Notes under the pieces: model-generated | What the model saw: only the letters and a program-made list of their open reading frames with translations | What the model was told of the DNA's origin: nothing | Database searches by the model: none | Assembly (NCBI GenBank): GCA_958496175.1 | Contig: OY292277.1 | Location: 20,664,282 to 20,728,281, forward strand | Direction: 5' to 3' | Length of the DNA stretch: 64,000 nucleotides | Source: Sisyra terminalis | Lineage: Eukaryota; Arthropoda; Insecta; Neuroptera; Sisyridae | Shown: one piece after another, positions 12,150-23,884 of the stretch | Layout of the letters: each line of letters starts with the position of its first letter | How positions within the stretch are numbered: the stretch's first letter is position 1 | Program-made: the position numbers and the translations under genes

Positions 12150-12596
12150 TATTGAAAAAAGTATTGCAAATCGGGTAGAAAAATTAGTATAGACAAAAAT
12201 ATTGCAAATCTTCCAATTCATTGTTGATAGTTGGGGGGGTAACATAACTTACATGTTTTATTTAGTAATACACTTTATATACAAATTCAATAAATTTTAG
12301 TTATGTTTATCGGTTTGATTTGAAAAATATATAAAAACTTATCGCCAAATAAGTGAAAACTGCAGTCCCTGACGCATTTATAGACGCACTATAGATTTTA
12401 TACAAAATTTGAGGCAATAGCTATTTTATTTTGTATTTAATTTTTTCATTGAATTTAATTTTCTTGTAAAAATGTAATTTATTACATTTATTACCAATTA
12501 ATCTGACCAAAAAATCATACTTACTCAAAAATAACTTTTACTATCATTTTAAATATCTTGATAATTATGGGAAACTTAATTGTTTAATATTTAATT

Positions 12597-12830
12597 AAAA
12601 GCCCTTTTGCTGTTATTAAAGCTTCAATCATTCGTAGCGTGCTATATATGTAGGACAATAATGTCCACTGCATTTGTGGGTGGTGTTTTTATATATGATT
12701 ATTTTTTTCTAAGAACTATTATTCTGATATGATCACTTATTTAAACACTTTCTTCCCCATCAAATCCCACACATTTTCAATGAGGTTCAAATCAGGCCTA
12801 TTACCTAAGAGTAGGGAAATTGGGGTAATA
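12597..12830 (-). pseudogene. Tc1/mariner transposase C-terminal remnant
   Basis: The minus strand reads RPDLNLIENVWDLMGKKVFK. This is the Tc1/mariner catalytic-domain signature '(S)PDLNPIENxWDxL', in which the E is the third acidic residue of the DDE/D triad. After a stop and decayed sequence, STLRMIEALITAKG matches the family's usual C-terminal 'MPRR.EAVI.A.GG'. The first two catalytic aspartates and the DNA-binding domain are not present nearby. It is an inactive remnant with no terminal inverted repeat that I can assign. Confidence 0.75.
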
Positions 12831-13620
12831 ATCAAGACTACACTCTTATTTAGAAATTAAATTTCCCTAAAATTTTTACTATTTTTAATGATGTACAAAG
12901 AAAATAGTATTAAATTTAATTTAGTAAAATAGATAAAATTGAGAAAAATCTTAAGAACTGTAGTTTTACAGATAGGCTTATATTCTAGGACCACTTTAAG
13001 AGCAATAGATACTAAACTCAATCCCTGTGAAAATCAGATTTGTTTCTCGAATAAATAGTTAAAAACTCGAGAATTCCTAAGGAGCTAAAATCTATTACAC
13101 AAAAGTCTTAAAGCCTCTGTAGAACCGTGAAGTCAACAGTTTTAATGATATCTTAATTATACCAGTAGACTTCTTTTCGTTTTACATTTGATTAACTTTA
13201 TCAATAGGTAATTGTATTATGAAAAAATTATACTTTCGTCATAACTCGTATGTGTTTACTTGCCTTGCTAGAGGTATTCGGTAAATATTATAAAAAAAAT
13301 TGGAATTTATTATGGTATTAATTCGTAAACATCATTTATGAATATTCATTTTTCTGAATTTCTATTTTATTTTCAAATAATTTATTTTCGAGGGATCTTC
13401 GAAATCTATTAGGTTATGGAAAAGTTTTAAAAACAACTTGATGAAGTCAACTTGTAGAAAACTTATACAATCAAAATCTCGACACAAGTTGTGCAAAGCT
13501 TTAATAAAGCTCGAGGAAAACTTGAGAAGGAAACTTTGTCTTCGCCTGTCTATTCATATATTTGTTACACCTCTGCCTCTCTATATATATCTCTTATTTG
13601 ATTTATTAACAAAGCGCATA
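12831..13620. other. AT-rich stretch, nothing recognised
   Basis: I see no repeat or coding signal. The 62-codon frame at 13438-13626 is lysine- and leucine-rich and looks like chance. Confidence 0.4.
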
Positions 13621-13930
13621 TTATGAACGTTGCCACTCAAAATTTACTTGAAACCATAACCCATAAGACGCGCTTTGCGGTTCGTGGCGCGGTTCAATTT
13701 GCACAGTGGTAAGAGAAAAGTTTCACGGAAAGTGGATGAACGATTTATGATTTGAGAATATGGTGGACAACCGCCACAGACTGGTTATAAGTTTTCACAC
13801 GGAATAACCGGGAGGTTTGGGAACAGAATGTGTTAGAAGAAGTCTCCACTGTGATGGAGGAGTTCTGTAGCTTCTGTGGTGCTGACGTCACCAAAAATCA
13901 ATTTCCCCTGTGAGATTTTCTCTAACCAAC
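13621..13930. other. GC-richer island with full CRE palindrome
   Basis: The composition is clearly less AT-rich than the flanks. It carries a full CRE palindrome TGACGTCA (13883-13890) and a cluster of CCAACCCACCAACTAACC-like words just downstream. No coding motif was recognised on either strand. It may be regulatory or conserved non-coding DNA. Confidence 0.3.
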
Positions 13931-16698
13931 CCACCAACTAACCGGGGAAAACTTCCACGTACATGCACACTTTTTTCTTTCCTCCCATAACTTTCAAACA
14001 ACAATAATATCTCGAATGCAAGCCAACTTTTAAATATTTCACCCATCGCACATTTCGCAATCAATAAATAAAAAACAAATTTAAAATCGCAAAGCAAACC
14101 CAACAATTCCCCCATGAAACGTACAAATTTGTCAAAATATTTACAATATTTTCAATTTGAAAATTTTAATTAATCGTTCTAAATATGCAACCCGCTAAGC
14201 GAATATTTTGATTCCTACCAAATATACTAAATACATACACACAGTCGATATATACATAGGTATATCTATTTAGGTGTGTAATTAAAATTTATGGAATGGT
14301 GTATTAAATCGCTAAATTTTGCTCAGTTTTCAGTGGAAAATGTTTGGATTAATCTAATATTATTATTAATTTTCCACGAATTTCTAAATAATGCATATAT
14401 TACACGTATTGTACATACATTGCTAGCATAAATAGTTAGATATGTGTGGCAAATGAATCCGTGAACAATATCCGCTCATGTTAATTAACAATTTTATCAA
14501 AAATAATAATTATGGTTATGATGATTTCAGTTGATAATTAAAGGTTTGAACTAAAAGCTTTTAAAACCTATTGGTTAGTTTTTTCTTTATATTCACCATA
14601 TAACAGTTCAATAACGCTAATTCCTTTAGTTCCACGATAAAAATAAGTAACCTATAATTATAAAAAAGGAGTACATTTGTATTTAATAAGTGTAGCTTAA
14701 AAAATAGAATTCATTACTTCTGAATAATTGAATTTTTAGTATAACTAATTTGAATTTAATATATTTCTTAGGTATGACCTTTTAATTTTATAATTTTCAA
14801 ATTATAATTTTTTAAATTTTGTAGAATATTCGTAAAAACGTTTTGTTCGGAGCTATTACATTTTTCTCAGAATTTAATTTCTTATGCTTTGTCTTGTTTA
14901 CTCTAGCACTACATATGTCCAGAGAAGCCCTTTAATTCAAAGTTCATATAATATTCTTCTTTAAAAGTACAGGACAAAAAGTTTTTTTTTCCTGTTATGT
15001 TTTCAATTTTCTTTTTATAGAACAATCAGTATAATATATTAGTCTATTTTTTTCAGAATATGTTCCATCTTGTTAGGCACTAACTGTAGCATTACTTCTA
15101 GCTCTATTGGTTCTAAAAGCTGTTTTATTTTTATCGATTTTTTGTATCTCTACTTTGCCAATTAAGTATTTTTCCGTTTATTTTCTTAATTTTTTTACAA
15201 TACCATATTTGGAAACTAATTGAGTACTTCGAAGAATTAGGTACGTTCTTTTTGTTTCTTAAGAATTCATGTCTTCTATCTTTTTATAGTGGAATGCCCC
15301 CAATCATTGCACTTTATTTATTGTTTCAATAGTTCAGTTTTAATCTTTCTACCGAGCAATTTTTGTTGTTTGATAACATTTGTCATTGTTTAGTATTACT
15401 TAACATCACTATTTCATTGTTTTTGATGATAGCAACTAGCCAAAAAAAAGGTCGGTAAGTAATGTTGATCCTGAATTTTAAATATTCAATTGTCATTTAT
15501 CTAGATAATAATGGAATATTTCAATATTGTTCTATAAACCTTATAAGTTAGAGTGATTTGTCAACTCGTAAACTATGAAGATTAGATAACAGGAGAACGA
15601 ACCAGAAGGGCAATTTGTTAGTTCTCAAGACTTTAAAAACTCGGACATAGGGTTAGTTATTTTTTCGGTCACTAGCGACGCATTATCGCTAAGAAACTTT
15701 AGTAGAACTCTTACTGAATGTTTATTGCTTATTCGCTTATTGCCATTGATATTAATTGAAACTTAAGCCAAGAGCTGTCAATAACACTATTGACACTAGA
15801 GTCCTCTGCATTGTGTCCTCATTTCATAGATGACTGCAATACAGCGTTCATTCTCCTGTCATTTATACTTCGTGTCGTACACGAAATTTATATTGAAATA
15901 GTTTGACAAAGTCCCGAAAGAAAACAAATTCGGTATTGTATTCTCTTCGAGTTTCCCAGGGTAGTAACGCAAAATTACAACCAAAAACATTTTCATTTTT
16001 TATCTACGGACATTAGATGTTCATCAATGCGAAATGAATTTTTTTAAGCTCAAATTCAAAATTTTATCATTAGTAAGCAAGGACAATAAACAGTTTAACC
16101 AATAAGAGGTAAAAGGAAAAATTGGAACCAAATCCATGTCAGAGAGTTGAAGAGCTGTTAAATATTTCTAATTAACCTTTATCGACCAACCAAGTAGCCA
16201 AAAATTTGCAAGAATAATTAATAGAGAAAACTTGACTCTCCAACACAATAATGCAAGATTCCTCTTGCAGAAAAAAAAATATAAATACAGGGTGGAAAAT
16301 ATTTCCTTACTATAATTGTCGAAAGTAGTTCCATTGGGTTTCTCTTTATTTCAAACGCTATAGTAGTTTCTAAGCGGTAAGAAAATTGAAAACTCATATA
16401 AAATTTAAAACATGATTTTCAAATATTTTGCATATTAAGCAACTGATTTTTACTAATTAGCATTAAAAATTTGCACACTTGATGTCAACTGGTTGATAAT
16501 ATTAAAGCTGATTTTATCATTAACTTGAACTGAAAACTTGATTCAAAATTTTGTATTTTAATTTCTTATTAAAAAAAATACTTTCCGGTCCCCTTATTAC
16601 AATGTTTGAAGTGACTTGTGTTTTTGAGTACTATGAATAGAAGACATAATTTCTTAGGAACTTTTTCTCCAGAAACAGAAATTGTTTGTCTTTCTGAA
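13931..16698. other. AT-rich stretch, no gene recognised
   Basis: A 75-codon minus-strand frame (13888-14115) overlaps the preceding island without recognisable motifs. The rest is AT-rich. 'tacagggtggaaaat' at 16287-16301 looks like a transposon terminus, but no matching far end was found. Confidence 0.35.
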
Positions 16699-17124
16699 GT
16701 TCATAAGAATTTTATTTATTTTTAGTAGGATAGTGGACATAGTAGGATGTAGATCCATGTACTAATTATTAATTTGGCGACACGTTTCGGTCTTTTATTA
16801 GACCTTCATCAGGCTTCTAAAATCATACAAACCCATGTACTACAGAATCCTTCAAACATTACTAATTGTTGAATTATCTTAATGAAGTACACAATATACA
16901 TCACAATAACATCGAAATTTTTTTTTCTTTATTGCACACATACACTAATTTTTTTTTCAATTAAATTAAATTAAAATTTAAATTAATTTTTTTTATATAT
17001 ATTAAATTTTATTTTCATTACTAGTACATGGATCTACATCCTTTCATGCCCACTATCCTACTAAAAATAAATAAAATTATGTAAAATATGGACACAACCA
17101 ATTTATTGATAGGTTCATAAGAAT
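16699..17124 (-). mobile_element. Penelope-like insertion with inverted repeats and 12-bp TSD
   Basis: The direct repeat gttcataagaat occurs at 16699-16710 and 17113-17124 and reads as a 12-bp target duplication. Inside are 57-bp inverted arms (16708-16764 and 17022-17078, a few mismatches), followed on the right by a 34-nt unique extension (17079-17112) before the duplication. The minus strand carries a hammerhead-like core (16776-16812). Arms this long with a 12-bp duplication do not fit the common cut-and-paste DNA transposons. Inverted terminal repeats, a short extension and a hammerhead motif do fit Penelope-like elements as I know them from the literature. There is no reverse transcriptase inside, so the copy is non-autonomous or deleted. 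Confidence 0.6.
16776..16812 (-). ncRNA. Hammerhead ribozyme-like core (minimal type I)
   Basis: On the minus strand CTGATGA (16812-16806) is followed by a stem II hairpin (aggtct / agacc around a short loop, 16805-16789), then GAAAC (16788-16784) and GTGTC|GCC (16783-16776). These are the invariant hammerhead core pieces in the right order. Stem III is reduced to about two pairs closing a GT loop, and GTC is the expected cleavage triplet. Stem I would be a short GC/GC pairing plus weak AT pairs. Reduced stem III hammerheads are known from Penelope-like elements. Confidence 0.55.
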
Positions 17125-18580
17125 TTATTTATTAGATAACTTTCTTAATTTTTTTAGAAAATTTCGCTTGAAAATTTCTTTAGACTTCAGTATAACTTCT
17201 GGAAAATATTTCACTGTTGACCATTGATAATTTTGGTAAATTCCAAATAAAAAACTAGGTAAACAACCCTCCAAAGTTATAATTAGAGCCGAAAGTTCCA
17301 CATTCTTATTAGGACGACTAAGTTATTCTCTGTCAAATTTAATTAGGTCATAAGTTGACCATTTGTTTGCAAAGACTTTGGGAACAGTAATTCCAAATAT
17401 TCTATTTATAAGAAATCCTTGAAAGTTTCAAATACCAAACAAAATAATTTGTAAAAAAATCTTTGGACAAACTTTCTCGTATACTTAAATTTATATTTAG
17501 CTTCTGGCATTGTTACACAATTAGCTACCCCAATTTCGATTCAGGCACTTTTATAACTTCATTTTAATTGAGCCAAATAGTTCAAAAACAAATAGAAATA
17601 ATTTCATTAGTTCCGTACTTTCAAATTTATTTAAATATATTAAGTTGAATGAAATCGGTACGTAATCGAAATGGAAAGGGATGAGAAGCTTCAACACGTA
17701 GTAAATACTCACTCCCATTTACGAACATAATATCTACTTATTATGAATGTTGGCGTTCAGTTCACACCCTTTAATTGCCACGTGTGTGACTGCTGGAGGC
17801 ATCACATTACGAAAATAAACACAACTTATAGGTATACGAAAATCGGATTCTAATTTGGTAAATCTCCGTTTTTAAACACCACTGGCCTATTTTCCACCCA
17901 CTAATTAAATGATGTGGGTTAAGAAATGCGCGTTGTTCCTTTGAAATGAAGACATTTTTTCGGTTGGTTCCATTGGAATACAGAGATGCAGACATAAAAA
18001 CATATTTGAACACAACCCGTTAATTAGGCGAGAGCACGTTCATTAGATAAATAAAAATATGGCGGTAGCGGTGGTGGTGGCGGTTGCCCTTTAGGGATGC
18101 TTTAATTTCATACCATTTTCAAATGCTAACTTATAATTATCTACCGGATAAATATCACTTGTGAGCGAATATATTTGAAACGAGTATTATCTGGGTATTA
18201 TTAATTTTAAATTGAATTAAATTAATTTTTACAAAAAAAAAAGAACATTTATAAACGAATGAATAATGACAGTCGGGTGGAGTTTTCGAGGATTATTATA
18301 ATAATTATTTTTATCCTTCTGGTATTTAGTAAAATGATTTGTAAATTGTGAAGATGAGATTTTATTAGCATCGAAAATAGAGTAAGTAGTAGCTGGTTGA
18401 AGTTATGGGGAAAAAAATGTTTGAAAAACCTATGAAAATTTATGGAGGGAAAATGAATTTTTAGTTTTATTTTTCGTTACGTGTGCAAACTAAAAATGTG
18501 TATGTGTATTTCGTAAATGTTGTCAAAATGTTTTTGTATGTGCACATATATACATTAAACACCTACATGTACATAAGTGG
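17125..18580. other. AT-rich stretch, nothing recognised
   Basis: No gene or repeat was traced. A short GGT/GGC-rich patch near 18060-18095 (ggcggtagcggtggtggtgg) is a simple-sequence run, not part of a longer frame. Confidence 0.4.
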
Positions 18581-18745
18581 TGTGTAGTAGTGGTGAATGT
18601 CAGCCGGAAATGAGGTTTGCGTCGACAGGAGATTAAACCGGAAGCTCAACACGCCCCCGAACTGTGAGCTCTCTCACGAGCATCGAACTCATGCTACGCG
18701 GCATCAAGTTTGACTCGAATTCGTATACATGTGTTCATCCCCAAT
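18581..18745. other. GC-richer island
   Basis: About 160 bases of balanced composition (gtcagccggaaatgaggttt onward, including cacgcccccgaactgtgagc) between AT-rich flanks. No open frame of note and no match to repeats in this window. It may be conserved non-coding DNA. Confidence 0.25.
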
Positions 18746-18805
18746 GTTGAATTCACCATCTCTTTTTAATATATATTTTCCAAATTATATATCTGTTTGT
18801 GTTTC

Positions 18806-18857
18806 ACAGTATTAAATTTTGTTATATAATATTATTTATAACAAAATTTAATTCTGT
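18806..18857. repeat. Near-perfect 21-bp inverted repeat hairpin
   Basis: attaaattttgttata (18811-18826) and its exact complement (18837-18852) are separated by 10 bases. The arms extend outward through acag/ctgt with one mismatch to 21 bp. A transcript would fold into a tight hairpin. It is AT-rich, so chance formation or a tiny MITE remnant cannot be excluded. Confidence 0.5.
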
Positions 18858-19636
18858 TTGGGACACGACGAAAAACACGAGGGACGTGTGGTTGTCTCGC
18901 CAGAATTATTAGATAAACTGTATGACTGGAATTTTATTAAAGAAAAGATATATGTCGTAAGAAAATTGCGAACCAAATTTAAAAATCCTAGTAGGTTTAC
19001 CAAGAAAAACTTACATTAACTAATAAAACAAAAAAACAAAATATGATATAATTTTTTTTCAATGCGAGTAGATAATGAATATGTAAACATAAAAGAATAT
19101 CATTATTAGTATTTTTGATAGACTAGATGTTATAACCAGCAATGGTTTATAAATGGAGTATCTGTATAAACGAGTCAAAGTCCAATTACGTCACGTTCAC
19201 GACCAACCAATCTTCTTCTACAGAAAACAATTGGTTCTATAGCCGCCATGGTCAGATATTTCGGACTAGAGACATAACCAGGACAGACATTTGGACAGAA
19301 AACTAGCTTGGAGGAACCACATTCTCAGCAAAAAGATTCAGTGATTGGTTTGGAATCTTTGGTAGTTGTTAGGCAACTCGCGTTTGTCCCACAGAGATGA
19401 CATATAGAGGGTTAATGTAGTATACAACCAATGCTTTCCTAAAGGCTCAATTTTGGAGATTCTATCTCTGTCAACTTAAGTTGATCATGGGTGTAGTGAT
19501 GACAACCATTTTGACCGAGATCATTGAGGTGAACTGATAGTTAAAAAGAGATAGGATTTCCAAATCAATTTCGAAATCCACAAAAATAAAATTTGAGTCC
19601 TCTATGTAACAACTTTGTGGTCTGTCCCTGGATGCC
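18858..19636. other. Unrecognised; latter half less AT-rich
   Basis: From about 19140 the composition becomes more balanced and leads into the Jockey remnant at 19637. It may be a decayed upstream part of the same LINE, but no reverse-transcriptase motif could be read in any frame. An 82-codon minus-strand frame (19471-19719) overlaps and looks spurious. Confidence 0.3.
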
Positions 19637-19860
19637 ATGCTTATTATATATATTCTGAAACCTGAACCATGTTTGGATGCTAGTATCTCAAACTTCAAAA
19701 ATTTCAAGAAATACGCCATGGTTTCTCACGAACCGCGACTTAAACACAAAGATCTCAGAATGGCTACAATTAGAGGGAAGATAGCTAGATATAACCAAAA
19801 ATATGAGACTCGGCTAAATGACCATTTCTTCCATTTTATTGTTATTTTCTTTGACATCTA
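19637..19860 (+). pseudogene. Jockey-clade LINE ORF2 C-terminal remnant
   Basis: The frame reads LIIYILKPEPCLDASISN, then MVSHEPRLKHKDLRMATI, then RGKIARYNQKYETRLNDH. This follows the end of Jockey-type ORF2 proteins: 'LIYKAILKPIWTYG..L..SASNSN...FQ.K.LR.IVNAPWYV.N..LH.DL.I.TV...I.R...KYE.RL..H'. The YG dipeptide and tryptophans are lost. The frame stays open to 19963, but resemblance fades after about 19860. It is a dead copy on the plus strand, next to an RTE fragment on the minus strand. Confidence 0.6.
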
Positions 19861-20064
19861 TGAGGAAGTACAAATATTAAAGTGGTTCTGCTCTTTGAAA
19901 CTACCTCTGATTGCCTACCTGATAACTACCTTTGATTTCCTCAATGAATATCCGCTTCAATAAATACTCGTCCTGAATTAAGATTATTGTTCAAGGACCA
20001 TTTCAAGATGAGGAAAATTAAAATTTTACTCTCAGTGTGTGGAATGCAATGCTAAATCTGTAAA

Positions 20065-20660
20065 TTGGGCAATGGTCATGGCTCTCTTATATTCGCCGAA
20101 GTCCTAGGAAGGTATGGTAAGTATATCTTCTGTTCTTCCACCCTTATGAATTTAGTGTTAACATATTCCATGTCTCCCTGTCCTAGATGTACATCTTCAC
20201 GTAATGCGTGTACAGTAAGCTCCTTTATAAAGTCAGACCATCGTGTGGAGGATCTTCTCCTGATATTACTACCTTCCACTTTTCTTTCAGCTATAAGTTG
20301 TCTCATGTCCCAAACTCTATTAGTCATATAATCGAAGTACCGCATGTACCGATGCCTTTTTTGTTCCACTTATGAATCTATTATATATGTCTAATTCTTC
20401 CATTATCCATTATGGACTTATTAGTTCTGTTCTCCGTCCATGAGACTTTTTTATGTGCTTGCATGTCGTTTTTTAAGGACCAAGCTTCACGGGTATGTGT
20501 GGCTGCTGAAAAAATCAGCGCGTTAGCTAATTTCAATTCAGTGTTTTTCTCGGATAGATGGAGTTTTTGATATTTTCATTTGCTTCACCATCGTTTCATC
20601 ATTTCATCGCTGTTCTGGATATTGCTATAGGCTATTCGATATTTTTACAGCATTTTCAGA
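20065..20660 (-). pseudogene. RTE LINE 3' part (reverse transcriptase C-terminal)
   Basis: Minus-strand frames give SWSLKND-like and SWTENRTNKSIMDNG pieces, then RYMRYFDYMTNRVWDMRQLI followed by AERKVEGSNIRRRSSTRWSD and FIKELTV. This is the C-terminal pattern of RTE elements ('SWTEKRTNESI', 'GH..R......IVEGKVEGRR.RGRPRTRW.D.IKELT'). The nucleotide sequence aligns with the RTE copy at 56.9-57.4 kb (shared gaccaagcttcac and tcagtgtttttc). Stops and frame changes make it dead. The 97-codon open frame at 20076-20369 is part of it. Confidence 0.7.
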
Positions 20661-20864
20661 TGTCAGTGAGTAGTGTTTTTAGGTATTTGATTTTTGGAAT
20701 TACTTTGCAATAATTTATTTCCCTATAAAGTAGTAACTATATCAAGTAACTATTATACAATAAAATATTCCAAGAGTATAAATAAACACACACATACAGA
20801 TACCTCTCTCAGTCCCTATATATGACCTAAACCTAATAGATATAGAGTTTCTAGAGCCTCTTAC

Positions 20865-20967
20865 TGTTAAATGTGTCATTGTACATAACTAGCCAACGAG
20901 TGTTTAACGGTTTGCAATTATTGTCAAGAGATAGCTAGTGCAAAAAATTTGTAAAAAACATATATTT
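20865..20967 (+). repeat. Unnamed dispersed repeat, copy 1
   Basis: Matches 41247-41361 in the same orientation over about 105 bases: tgtgtcattg, cacgagtgtt-like and tttgcaattatt words in the same order, followed by gatag(c)tagtgcaaaa. No ends or coding content were defined. It is probably a fragment of a transposon present elsewhere. Confidence 0.5.
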
Positions 20968-23484
20968 TCTAATGCCTGCAAAAATTAACTAGATGCTTCT
21001 TGTTGTGTCTCGGAAAAATTTCTAACAATAACCAAAGAACTCAAGATTATCTATTTCATATTATGTAACACTGCGTTTCTTGACACAATCAAGCTGTTAT
21101 GATACATAACCAAAAGATATATTTAAACTATAGACGCCTTCGACTTCTTATGAATTTAATGTTGACTTTAACCAAAATTATTCTATTTTTTAAAGATTTT
21201 ATATAATCGTAAACTTTTTTATTTCAAAGCTGAATAAAATGTTATCGTATAATCATGAAATAACCAGTATTATATTTCCATCATTAGGTAACTGCTAATG
21301 CGGAATTTGTATTTTTTATTAAGGCAATACTTAGGTACTATACTTTTAAATATTTATTTCATTTCATTGCTTTCGACTTTATTTCAAAAATTAATTGAAA
21401 CCCACAAACTACAAATATGAAAAATAATTGTTTCTTTTCACTATTGCTTTGTGGCAATAAAAACGAAATTACTAAATCGAAAATAAAAACGTAATGCTCA
21501 TTAAAGTTCGGCTTGGATAATGTTTTAGGTAAAGAGAAAAAATTGATTTTTTTTTCTTCCTAATAATTTTATCAAAACCTAAACGCAATTTTCGGAAAAT
21601 TTATTACAATTTTATTACAAATTTTTCTAATAAAAAAATTCTAGATCGTTCGTATTTGTATTATTTTTTTTATCACAAAGTTGCCATTTCAATTATTTAT
21701 GGATTTATTTCAAATTTGCTTTTGATATTTTTTGTTGTTTTTGCCACGAAAACATTTTATTTGCTCGTCATCGTTAAAAAATAATATTAATAAAAAGAAA
21801 AATCAAAGTCTGTCTTGTTCACCGCGTGCGTTGAATGTTGTTTTTCTCATTTTCCTTTTTACGATATATTCTATAATTTATTTTTAACATGAAAATGATT
21901 TGATTGTACGTCAATCACGGCCGCGATCTCATGATCATACTAAATGGTGGTCTGTGATTTCCACGAAAATTTTCCATTTACAAAAGCTTGTGGTAGCGTG
22001 CGCTTGACTTGTTAAAGATTTTTTTTCTTTTGCCATATCACCAACATTTTCTCGTCTACTTATATATGTATTTGAACCCACAAGATAGAACTAATTTGTT
22101 CCAGACCAGGAACGTGCGTTAGTTAAACAATAGATAAGAAGGAACGTAGGTTATATTTTTATACTGGCTGATGTTAGATAATGGTCAAATTATAGTTATT
22201 ATTATTAAAATATTATGCGAATATCAGTATTAAACTAATAGAGGTTTGTTTTATTTATTTAAAAATTTAATCAGACCGGCCCACTGGCCTCGTAACAAAA
22301 TATGAAAAAAATCATAAATATAACAAGGTGAAATATGAAGAAGGAGGCTATAATAAAATGGCAAGGGGTTGAGTTTGAGAATGTGAGAATGCTAAGGAGG
22401 TGGTGGATGTGTCACGCTCTGAAATTTCAGTCAATTAAATTTGATTTATTTTTGGAAACAAAGAAATAAAATGCTCGGACTAATATGAATGAAATTAAAA
22501 TTTACACGCACAGAAAATTTATAGGTACATGTGCTTAAACCTACTTTTTAAACACATTAAAAATTGTTAAGATTTACGTGTTGAAATGTTACCACTAAAC
22601 GCAATAAAATAGCGTAGAATGACTTTACCGATTTGTTGGAAGGAAGTACTTGCATTTTCATTTGTAGTTAAAATTGGTTTCTGAATAGTTTAAAGTTGAT
22701 ATTTATAGAAGACATATCTACTATAAGTACGGAACACTTAAGCATTTCAAAAAAGAGATAGACGTTTTCAATTTAATGCTAAACACAACAATTCGATGTA
22801 AAATATGTACCCAAATGCAGTATAGTTTTTTGCATTAATATTACTGCGTACACTATATAAAGGTAGGAAAAAATAAAGAAAAAAACTTAAATTCAGTTTA
22901 TTCTGTAGGTATTCATTAAAATACGCGCTAATTTTCTGGATGCACAATCTCGTAGGTGCATACCCCAAAATCAGGTGTTGAAGAAATAAAATTTGTGCTA
23001 ATATTATTTTAGATACCTATGATTATTGAGGAATCTTTTCTAAAGATTCATCTTGTTCTGAATGCCCCTCGCAAAGATTTAATTAACAGCAGATTTTTCT
23101 TTACATTTTTTACTCTACTATTTTCATCATAACATCTCTCTCAATTTCGTGGCGCAACAAAAATTTATCAAATTCTTATACACATTTTTAGAAATGCCTG
23201 TGTTTAGGTGTGTTTTAGTATTTACATTCATATTGTAATATTTTTAACTCTACTTCATTTATATTGACGGGTTCGTTGGATTTGTGTTTTAGTACATACA
23301 ACAATAACAATTTATTTTCTCATACACGTTTATTTTCACACTAAACTTATTAATTTATTGTACAAACTGACAATTAAATTAACGGTTGTTGAAATCAATT
23401 AATTTTTCATTGTTTAATTTTTTTCGAACTGTGTCGCTACTTGTTACTGTTTCACTATATATAGTTTGTTACTTGTACCTTACT
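20968..23484. other. AT-rich stretch with one small island near 21.9 kb
   Basis: No gene recognised. At 21835-21995 the sequence is less AT-rich and includes the palindromic gattgtacgtcaatc and cggccgcgatctcatgatca, which could be regulatory. The remainder is AT-rich. Confidence 0.35.
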
Positions 23485-23860
23485 TCGCTTCTTGATTAGT
23501 GGGAAGGCGAAACTTCCATTGACGGTAGAAAAATAAAGAACTAATTTAGATAACAAATAGGATTAGTAACTTTGACGAACAGTACGGTCTGAGGATTAAC
23601 AAAACAAATATTGTTTAACACTACACAAAGTAATAATTTACCAGGAATTAGAGGAATAAACGGTTGCGAAGTAGTCCCAAAGATCATATACCAAGGAGTC
23701 CCTACTCATCAACTACGAAGGATGCCGTGAAAAAATCAGACGGCGTATAACAGTAGCCGGAATAGCGACAGTGAAACTAATGAAAATATGGAATGGCACA
23801 TCCTCCCGAAAAAACACTGAAGTAAAACTAGCTAAGGCGGTGATTTTTCCAACATTAAAC
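23485..23860 (+). pseudogene. RTE LINE reverse transcriptase fragment
   Basis: The plus strand gives TNFDEQYGLRIN, then RGINGCEVVPK, then IRRRITVAGIATVKLMKIWN and TEVKLAKAVIFP. The same peptides occur in the 57-kb copy (TNFNKQYGLKKK, GEINGC, IARTATAKLTKIWKSSS, TEIKLGKALI). The pattern is that of RTE proteins downstream of the YADD box ('EIKRRI.MAR.AM.KL..IWK...I...TK..LV..LVFP'). It starts at the piece matching gggaaggtggaatctc of the longer copy, and no YADD box survives. It is truncated at both ends. Confidence 0.7.
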
Positions 23861-23884
23861 AACATTAAACATTTTTCCAGAATT

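Noticed and set aside
16287..16301. Transposon left end 'tacagggtggaaaat'
   Set aside because: No complementary right end or target duplication was found in the following kilobases.
19637..19963. 108-codon plus-strand frame as a host gene
   Set aside because: Residues follow the Jockey ORF2 C-terminal pattern; it is a LINE remnant that happens to stay open.
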